Part shown: positions 47,219-56,900 of the stretch, piece after piece | Numbering within the stretch: position 1 is the stretch's first letter | Layout: each line of letters begins with the position of its first letter | Assembly (NCBI GenBank): GCA_029204225.1 | Contig: CM055095.1 | Location: forward strand, 13,608,049-13,672,048 | Length of the DNA: 64,000 nucleotides | Source: Diphasiastrum complanatum | Taxonomy: Eukaryota; Streptophyta; Lycopodiopsida; Lycopodiales; Lycopodiaceae | Reading direction: 5' to 3' | The notes under the pieces: generated by a model | What the model saw: the letters and a program-made list of their open reading frames with translations, nothing else | Told to the model about the DNA's origin: nothing | The model's database searches: none | Made by a program: the position numbers and the translations under genes

Positions 47219-47540
47219 AACGGGGTTGGCTCAGTTGGTTGGCTTGGCATCCAAAGTTTCTTTGGTCCCAGGTTCAAGCCTCCCCTTGGAAACCAAGAAG
47301 CATCCTAGTGTGGGTCATGGTGCAACAATGTCGAAGAACCTCTAAACTTTAGTGCCCTCTAGGTGAGAGAGTCCTTTTGAATTGTGACGATTGTCAGGGT
47401 GCTCTAAGTCATGTGTGAGGAGTTGGCCCACAAAGGGGAAGAGGCTGAAGTGGCATAGTGGCAGCACTTGCTCCTCTCTAGTCTCTCTCGTTTGAAACTG
47501 CCCAAATCTTCGAGTTTCAAAGTCACCCACGCTAGTTAGT
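47219..47540 (+). mobile_element. tRNA-derived SINE
   Basis: GGTTGGCTCAGTTGG (about 47224-47238) is a good A box and GGTTCAAGCCT (47271-47281) a good B box. They are 45-47 bp apart, as in tRNA genes. The start (GGGGTTGGC) resembles plant Au-type SINEs. No cloverleaf or CCA-compatible end is present, so it is not a tRNA gene. The right end is uncertain. Confidence 0.65.
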
Positions 47541-47988
47541 AGTTACTAACATATATATATTATTGTTAGGCTTTTGATGTGAAAATTCGGAAAGCTCCTC
47601 TCCTCGTACATGTTGGAATCTTATTATTAAATTCGAATGTTCTTGCTCCTCCAATCTGGCCGATCTGAGGGGGAGGGGGTGGGGGAGGGGCTGAAAGAAG
47701 TCCACGAGTCGAGTCGACGCTCCAAATTTGGGGGGACGTAGTGATCCAGCCAAACTGGGAGAGGCACTCAAATTTGACCAAGTTTAGCAGTTTCCCCGAA
47801 GCAGGAAGGAAGGGTCGGCGTAGCACCGCAGGAGCAGCAGCGCAGTTAGCTTTTCTTCTTGTTTTGCTTGGCTTCTCCTCCTCACTTTCGCGGCTCTCTC
47901 TCACCGAGTGAGCGAGCGAGTGAGCGTGCGTTCGTTCTTCATATTTTGTTGCAAGCTGCCGTTGCGATCCATAAATATCGATCTGTCA
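47541..47988 (+). promoter_or_regulatory. Upstream and 5' UTR region of the phosphate carrier
   Basis: Sequence becomes GC-richer toward the start codon, with CTCTCTC and GCGAGCGAG runs near 47890-47925 that look like a plant leader. A TATATATATATT lies at 47551-47561, but the transcription start is not determined. Confidence 0.4.
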
Positions 47989-50900
47989 ATGGCGCCCCGC
48001 GAACAATCCTTGGTCCCCTCGCATCTTTACACAAGCCGGATCGTGGGTGCAGCTTTGTCCCACGTTACTTCGCAGGCTCCCGCTGCCCCTCCCATCCCCG
48101 TTGGCTATGCCAGATTTTCTTCCTCTTCTACTTCTTCTTCGCCTGCAGATCTGAGCCCGGTGAGGACTAATGTCTCTGGATCCAAGTTCTTCATCCCTTC
48201 TGCAAATGAGAGCAAGAAAATCGCACTCTACTCTCCTGAGTTTTATGCTGCCTGCACATTTGGAGGTATCATGAGCTGCGGACTCACGCACATGGCCGTC
48301 ACGCCTCTGGATCTGGTGAAATGTAACATGCAGGTGCGAGGAGTGCTGTGCTACTTTTTGCCTTGTTAGGGTTTGAAACAAAAAAAAACAGGACTTCAGA
48401 ACTTGTGTGATACTTATTTGGAGATATTTGTGCCTTAGTGCATTCTCATTGATGCGGCTGTTTCTTTCTTCTTTACGGCAGATTAGTTTATTGTTCTTGT
48501 AGATTTAAACTTTTACTTTTCTTTGTGGCTAATGTCTGATGAGGTTGCACTCATTATTTGACTTGGACTTGTTCCGTAGATATCTAGGTCGTGACCTATT
48601 TATGGCTATTGTCTGATAAAATTGCTAACATAACCTGAGTGTTTTGTTAAATATATAGTTTTTAGACCTATTTTATGGTTATTATCCAATCATATTGCTC
48701 GAATTACACGACTGTTCAGGTGGATTTTCAATTTCTTTTTATTTCATGGCTATTTTCTAATCAGATCGCCTTTACTTTACTCACCCCTAAAATTAGTCTT
48801 TTTACGCATTTTGTGCCGTTGTGTCAGATTGCTCAGATTTTTTATGCGTTTTCGTTGGTATGGAATGTCTTTACGTGTTTAGTTGCTATTATCTGATGAG
48901 ATTGCTCAGATCTCTTGGCTGTTCTCGGGTTTTTCAGATTTTTATCTATTTCGTCGGTATGTTGCTATTTATCGTATTTAGTGGCTTCTATCCACTCAGA
49001 TTGCTGTTGGCTGTCCTCGATCGGATTTATTTCTTTTAACCTATTTTGTGGGTAATATTGTATCAGATCGCTCCCGAAAAATACAAAAGCATTTCCGGTG
49101 GCTTTGGAGTCCTCTATAAGGATCAAGGTTATAAGGGCTTTTTCAAAGGATGGGCTCCTACCTTGTTAGGTTACAGTGCTCAGGGAGCGTGCAAGTTTGG
49201 TTTTTATGAATTCTTCAAGAAGTACTATTCCGACTTGGCTGGCCCCGAGAATGCGCATAAGTACAAGACCTTGATCTATCTAGCAGGCTCAGCTTCGGCA
49301 GAGTTTATTGCAGATATTGCTCTGTGCCCCTTTGAGGCTGTGAAAGTTAGAGTGCAGACACAGCCAGGCTTTGGAAATGGTCTTAGTGATGGCTTGCCAA
49401 AGATTTTGGCAGCCGAAGGAGTTGCAGGGTGTGTAGTTGATCACTCTATCTTGTGCTTCTTCTTCTTTTGTACTTTAAAATATAGAACATACGATTTGAA
49501 TATGAGCTAAGTATTTGGCACATATTATATTAATAAGTATATTTGTTTCTTTGCAGACTCTATAAGGGCATTGTACCTCTTTGGGGACGTCAGATTCCCT
49601 GTAAGTGCAAGCTCTTTAAGTTTACATAATGTCTCAGTTCCTTTTGGTCCTTATTGAACTTTGCAAATATTCAATCTCAATTTACTTCATTATTCTGTAA
49701 TTTGCAACTACTACTTCTTCCTAGTGTGAAGTCTAACAAATCTTAGTGCAACGCCATTCAGAATTGGACCTGGCTGATTTGAATTTGCATTTAATGTAAG
49801 AAATTAATGAAACCTTATTTATTAAAAAGTCAGATTTCAGAAACTGTTCCCCCCCACCCCCACCCACCCCCCCGCCCCCCTCTTTTATTTGAATCACATG
49901 AAATGGGAATCATGGTTTGGCCCCAATCAGATTGTTTTTGTACTTTAGGTTGGACCATCAGACTTTTTTACAATTTTAGAATGATTCATTATCTTTTCAC
50001 TAGTTGTCTGCTGTCGAAATTAGTAGGTAGCATCCAGGCGATGCACAATAACAAAATAGTACTACTGACTTTTGTGACAGAAGAAAATACTAACAATTTC
50101 ACTATCATAAGCTGAGGATAGGGTGTAGTTGATTGTGATGCCGCATAATATCGTAGATTAAAGAGGGATTTTGCTAAGTAAATGTGGAGGTTGAGGCACC
50201 TGGCATACATAAGAGTACAAGGCAAGGAGAGTATACTGTTTTTCACACATTTGCGAAATAAGTATTTTGGTTATTTCATATGGTTTTCTGAAAAGTCAGG
50301 ACATACGAAGACATGCTAGTCATTCAATTTTGGAGTTTGCCATTAACACACACGCAACTGAAGGAGGGAGGGCTAGCGTAACTAAATGTCTCAAATGTCC
50401 AAACATGAAATGTTGTTTGAAATGCATTCTAAATGTTTGGAAAAATCAGCCAAAAATTTGAAATTTTTATTGTATTTTAGAGTTTTCAAAAAACGGAGGC
50501 ATTTGTTATACAATAAAACCATCACATGAGTGAGCATGGGACCATGCATTGCCTTAGAGTATCAGTACAAATAGGTGAGATTTCGGGGCCAAAAGCTCGT
50601 TACAAATGGGCTTGAAAGGAGATGTGTTTTGAACAAGTTTGGCTCATTACCCAAATGTGTTTGGTTACTGCTATGGTGGAAGGTCAGCATGTTCGTCTGT
50701 GTGAATGTATAAAATCTGATTCAGACATATCTCCATGCATCTACTTTAAGCATTGATGACATGAGTAGGGATTAGTTAGGAACGAGTCCTTGCCATGCAT
50801 GATGGAGTGGACAGTTCAAGACTTTGTGGGTTGCACATGTGAAGTTAAAGATTGCAGGTTTTTTTACTAATTCAGGTGCTATCCTAGACTTTTGCACTGA

Positions 50901-53900
50901 TATATTGCTATTTAGCCTTCATCAGCAACAATTTCTCCTTAAAAGTCTGATTGATTAGAAAGCCAGGATGACACTCAGTCCTTGTTGGGCAGAAGTTTTG
51001 GGAAAAAGTGGTGGTAAAGAATCTTTTCACAGTAAAGGCATCCTGCATTTGCTAAAGTGTTTAGAAGACATCTTTTTGGTTTGGAGAATGATTTGTTTAG
51101 CAGTGCTAGTACAGGTTTACAAAATGTCAAGCCATTATGGAGTTCAATCAGCTCATTCAAAGTACAAGAATTGCTGCTATTATGAAACTGGTGATCTGAG
51201 TACATTACTATTCACATATGTTTGGTTTGGTGCGTCTGGCTTGTGCTAGGAGAAAGGTTGTTGAGGTCATTGGTGGGGGTCTCATGGTAGTTGTTCTTCA
51301 GTCGGTCATTGCAGTAGCATTTGTTAATTGGCACTGTCATGTGTTGACAACAACATACGAGATGTTACTAAGTTTTCTGCAATGTATCTACGAGCAGATC
51401 CGGTTATGAAAAGCACACTGGTTCAGAGAATAATCTATCAGGACTTGAAAAGAATGTATAAAAATTAGCGAAGACTAAATTATGTCAGTCTTGAAAAAAT
51501 TTGTGATTTTGCGGATTCACTAAGTGTCCTCTATGTTGCCCATGGCAGATACAATGATGAAATTTGCTTGTTTTGAGGGCACCGTGGAAGCCCTGTATAA
51601 GTATGTTGTTCCTGTACCAAAAGACGAATGTTCAAAGGTTACACAACTTGGAGTAAGCTTTGCAGCCGGTTATATTGCAGGAGTATTCTGTGCCATTGTC
51701 TCACACCCAGCAGACAATCTAGTTTCTTTCCTCAACAATGCCAAGGATGCCACTGTGGGTCAGGTACTTGTTGACTTTCTCATTCACAAGAAATGTGGCA
51801 ATTCTAAGGTAGTTTCCTCTTACATAAATTTGTGCATTCTCATAGTCATCTTAGATTTTTGGGTGCTTTTCAGTAGATTGTTCATGAACGTGGGTTGAGA
51901 AGATTAGAGCTTTTAGACCCCGACTCTATGCTGTAAGCAATTTTCAGGCACTTTATTCTGTAGTTTTCTGAGTCATGTTCCTGCCCTAGAATGCACAGAG
52001 CAGCATGTTCTGAATGCCTTTATGTGATCTCGGGACTTGTGGAGTTGTAAAAGAATGATGGACGCTTCTTATGACATTCAAGCTTGTTCCTACCCTAGAA
52101 CATACATAGCAGCATGTTCTGCAGCTTAACTGTGGATCAAAAGCTGTAAAAGAATCACAAGCTATCATGTCCAATCTTATTGGCCTCTCTTACCCATTCA
52201 GCATGAACTCTACGTCCCTGTTCTGCAGTCTAGTTGTGAACTGAATCACAGATTTTAGCGTCAACGAAGCATAAAGATCAGATATGAGGCAGCAAAGACT
52301 AATTCTTACAAGAAGCATAGACGCATCACATTTATCCTGGCCATAGCCCTTCATCAATATCATAAGCTATCAAATGAATCACAATGTCTCCTACTTATGC
52401 CCATAGAGAAGCCCTAAAAGGAACTTCTAATGGATAAGACTGAACGAACTAGTCAAGTAAGGAGGGATAATAGTGCGCCCTCCCAGTAGTTGTGTGACCC
52501 ACTAGGTGAACCCCACTCCACAGTTATATGTCCAAAATAGCAAAATTGGAAAAAGCCAATAATGAATAAAAAGGGCCCAAGGCTTTGCTTTAATATGAAG
52601 TAATAAAAGGTCACGGTGAATGGAATAAGCTGAGTCCATAACTCTCCCTTGTTTAAAAACAAAGTCCCCTCCAAGGGAGCAAGATAATCATGTAGCAGAC
52701 ATATCTGGAGGAACAGCAGTGGCAGTAGTTGGATCAGCACACTGGACATAAAGGAGAGCTGCACAATGAGCCTTTGAAGGCTACATATAATCATTCGGAA
52801 TTTCCCGGATTATCAATACCAACAAGTGAGTGGGTAACATTGCCATGTAAAAGAGTTTAGTGTTTGCCGAGTCAGGTCCAGAGTATTAGCACTGAGTGAA
52901 GCAAACCAATTTGCCCCAAGGTAAAATTATGGTGATCCAAACGAATGACAAAGAAATCTGCATGACCGGTAAAATCCTTAATGCGATACTCCAACCCCTG
53001 AAACATCTGAGAAGTATCAAAGGAGTGGGAATTGGCAACCTCGAAGCGCAAAGGATGTGTACCAGAAACAAGAGGGGCACAGATCTGAGAGGAAAAGAAT
53101 ATCCTCAGAAGGAACTGGAATATCAAGAACAGGAGGAGGCTCATCAAATAGTTGGAGATAGACATTAGAATCATCAACATTGGCGCCTAGTGGTAGTAGC
53201 AGCAGGCTGGCGGCAATCCCGAGCAATATGATCAGGACTCTGACAACGAAAACAGAGACGCTTGTCACAAATCTTAGCGAACTCTGTAGGAGAGTAATGA
53301 CGAATATAAACAGGACAAGGTGTAGGAGGACAAACAGAAGAAACAAGAGGGACAAAGGTAGCAGAAGGAATAGAAGAGGAAGAAGAAAGAGAAGTAGGTA
53401 TGCGACTAGGTGAGAAAAACCAAAAGGAACAAGAAGATCAAGATACTTATGCTGAAGAGTAGTAGCAAGGGAAACAACATTAAATAGTGTAGTAGGGAAA
53501 AATGAAGCAACATCATAACGCAAAGCACCATGTAAGCCAATGATATAGTGAGAAATAAGCTCAATGAAAGCTCCATAAAATGATCAATGTAAAGCTCCAA
53601 ATCATGGGGGTGGGAAAGGCAACAAAAATATTCATGCTGGTGACTCAATCACTGAGGATCAATCATAACATGACGCAAGTCACATAGAAAAGCTACTCAA
53701 AGATGCATCCCCTTTTGATCTAAGATCAGTGTGAAAAACCTGCCACCAAGTGGCAGCACGACTATCTAAATGTAAAGCAACAAGCTGGATCTTCTGAGTA
53801 TCCGACTTTGGATACATTCGAAAATAATTCTCCAATTTACCAAAACAATTCTTTGAGAGATTCCTATTAGAGGAACTAGAGTAGGTAGTAAGTTGGATCT

Positions 53901-56900
53901 TATCACGGAAGTCATGAGCAAGGTGAGGAACACGACCAGTAGGTCGAGGAAATGGATAAAAACTAGGAGTAAGAGTGGGAGGAAAGGCGGGAACATCAAA
54001 AGGGTTGCCAACAGGAAGAGATGTAGAAGAAAATGTTCCAAAAGGAGGCTGCATAGGGGCCTTGCCAAGACCATGAGAAGGAAGAGAAGTATCAACCTGA
54101 GAATGAAGAGTAACAAGCTAAATGGAAACATCATCTAGACATGAAAGATATGGAGAACCTTCTGAATAAGCTCTTCCATAGAATCTTGACAGGCTCACGA
54201 GGTGTGTGGTCGGGAAAGGCCATCAAGAAAAATGTGATTTTAGGAGAAAAAATGAACAATAGATTTGGGGGAGCAGACTTTTGTCGTCACCACAAATTAG
54301 TTCATTAAGACTACAAGAATTAAAAAACAGAAAGTATGGAAATGGGAAAAAGCAGACAACAATTAAAAGCTAGAAAGACAAAAAAAATATTCTTTTTTTT
54401 TTCAAAATAAAAAACTAATAAATTGCCATAAAAGCTAGAACGTAGAGATGTAGAGATACTTCTAATGAAACTGAGAAAGCACCAGCACAAGAGAAAAAGA
54501 AAATGAACCGGATCTGCAACAAGGCTAGAAAAAAATGCTTAAAAAGAGGAGGAAGTAGGCCGCTGGGACAACCAGCAATCGGAGCTCCAAAAATAGGCTG
54601 TAAAAATGCCCAAAAATGTAGTGAATCAGGGTGTTGGACAGCCTCCAATCACATCTATCTGCAAATAGGCTGCAAAAAGGCCGAGAAAGATGGTGAATTA
54701 GTGCGTTGGACAGCCACCAAGCAGATCTGCAAATGGGCTGGAAAACTACAAAAAAAAGTGGGCAAGTAGGGCACTGGACAGCCTCCATACAATCAAATCT
54801 GCAAATGGGTTGCCCTCTTGGAGGAAAGTGCTCTAAAAAATGTGGCGATGGAGCCTTCGAAGGATTGTCAAGAACCAGCAACAAATGCTGATGAAAAAGT
54901 GCCTAAACCTCCTCCAAATAAGGCGCTAGAAAGTGCAATAGGTGTTGCTCAGATGAGACTAGCATAGATGCATCACATAGATCTTGGCCATAGCCCTACA
55001 AGCCATGAATAGCTGAAGCCTAATTAGGACTAAGAGAGTAATCAATATCATAAGCTATCAAATGAATCACAATGTCCCCTATTTATACCCATAGAGAAGC
55101 CCTAAAAGGAACTTCGAAGGGTTATGACCAAGCTAATCAAGTCAAGTAATCGATAAGACTGACCAAACTAATCAAGTCTAGTAATGGATAAGACTGACCA
55201 AGAGGGATAATAGTGCACCCTCCCAGTATGCTTGTGACCCATTAAGTGGTCCCCACTCCTCAGTCATATGTCCAAGATAATAGTGCACCGTCCCAGTACC
55301 CTTGTGACCCATTAAGTGGTCCCCACTCCTCAGTCATATGTCCAAAAGAGTAACTAGACTAATAAAATAGGCCATAGGCCAATACATGAATAAAAAGGGC
55401 CCAAGGCTTGCTTATGCATAAAATAAAGTAATAAAAGGACGCGTTTAATGTAATAAGCCGAGCCCATAACTACTCCAGTTCGACTCACTGGTACTTTCTT
55501 CTCTCACTTCATCCTATTCTGGCCATCTACCACTATGTCCAGCATGCTTGTCCTTGTCTCCAAAGCCTCCTGCTTGACTTCCTTTTCTGGTTTCCTGTTG
55601 CCTCCCCTGACCACCTTCCACCTAAATTCCTCCAACTTTCACCCTCTATGTCGTCTGCCCAACTGTCACTGTCCCAGCTCCTCAATCTCCTAACCACCCT
55701 TGTGGCCTGCCTGGATGCCTGATGCCTTGATCTTGAGCTATTGCCATCAGCATCCAACCTCTGACTGCATAATAGGACAATGGCCCTAAATTGAGTCTTG
55801 CATTGTGCATGAGTTTTAGCTTCTGAAGGAATGTTCTAAACTAAATGCTCTCCAACTTTCGATGTGGTCGCAAGGCCTTCTGGAACACCATTGTTCAGAA
55901 TCTACGGAACTGCCGTCTGCAGCCCTGAGTCCCTTGCTCATACCATGTCCTTGGCATGCTTTTTCCCAAAAAATTATCAGAAATGGAAGAGAATCGCTTT
56001 GATAGATTACTAGCTAGTAGCTTGCTCCTCGTACCATTATTTTTTGCAAATTGCCCCCTCGAGCTTGGTTGTTTTCCACTGAACATTTTTTGCTCTCTGG
56101 TTTGAAAAGTTAGCTGTGCAAATTATAATTCTGCTTTTGTAGCAGGTGTAAAATGTTGTTGGGGTTTTGATTTTGATAAAGAAAAATCATTGAATAACTT
56201 ATTTTCTGCAAATGATGATCAGCATCAGTAAACCATAGAATCCGTGAACCTTGGACGGTTCACCATGGTTCTTAGAACCGTACGGTTCACAAAGTCTGGT
56301 TCCCAGAACCGTGGTGAACCGTACAATAATAAATTAATTAATTAATTATTTTTTACTACCCAAAAACAGCCCAAAAAAAGGCCAAAAAAGCCAAAAAAAA
56401 AAACAGAATTGTTGAGGGAGTTTAATTCTTTCTTTTGGGGAGGACCATAGCATTTCAATAATGAATCAATTAATGGCTTTTTTTTTACTTCCCACCCCCA
56501 AAAACAGCCCAAAGAAGAAGTAAAAAAAGGCCAAAAAAACCCGAATTGTGTAGAGAGAGAGGGGGGGGGGGGGGGTTATCATAGGAAACCATTTAATTAC
56601 ACATCAATTAGCCATCCATCAAGGAAAACAAGTGAGATGCTCTGTATATAATGTTATCATATAGAACCCGCCACATACGGCTGGGGTCTGACCAGAAAGA
56701 AACACAAGAATGGAACATAAATGAACAACATGACTACCTCTAAAACATGTCCTCAAGATGCCTGTGTGGCATCCGGATCATCAGAATCATCTGACTCAGC
56801 CTCCTCTGTCATAGCCTCACTGAAGTCATGTAATACCTCTCCCTCAATCTGTGACCCTGACAAAGTGAGGCGAGATGCACCTCTGCCAAAGCCTGGCGAC

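Larger units (their letters stand above)
52290..55475 (-). mobile_element. Decayed Gypsy-like LTR element (gag only) in carrier intron 4
   Basis: Similar flanks (about 52310-52640 and about 54955-55475) share GCATAGA(C/T)GCATCACAT, ATCATAAGCTATCAAATGAATC, CCCATAGAGAAGCCCTAAAAGG and ATAAGC(T/C)GAG(T/C)CCATAACT, and are read as LTRs. The right copy contains a 70-bp tandem duplication. The interior on the minus strand encodes only gag. A purine-rich AAGGGAGAG next to the left copy suits a polypurine tract of a minus-strand element. Exact ends and target duplication were not fixed. Confidence 0.7.

Noticed and set aside
53017-54134. Leu/Phe-rich minus-strand frames that look like membrane proteins
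   Set aside because: Shifted frames of the same gag region. Hydrophobicity comes from T-rich codons, not from a recognisable transporter.
53180-54138. Basic plus-strand frames in intron 4 (Arg/Lys-rich)
   Set aside because: Antisense shadows of the Gypsy gag region, whose core motifs are on the minus strand.
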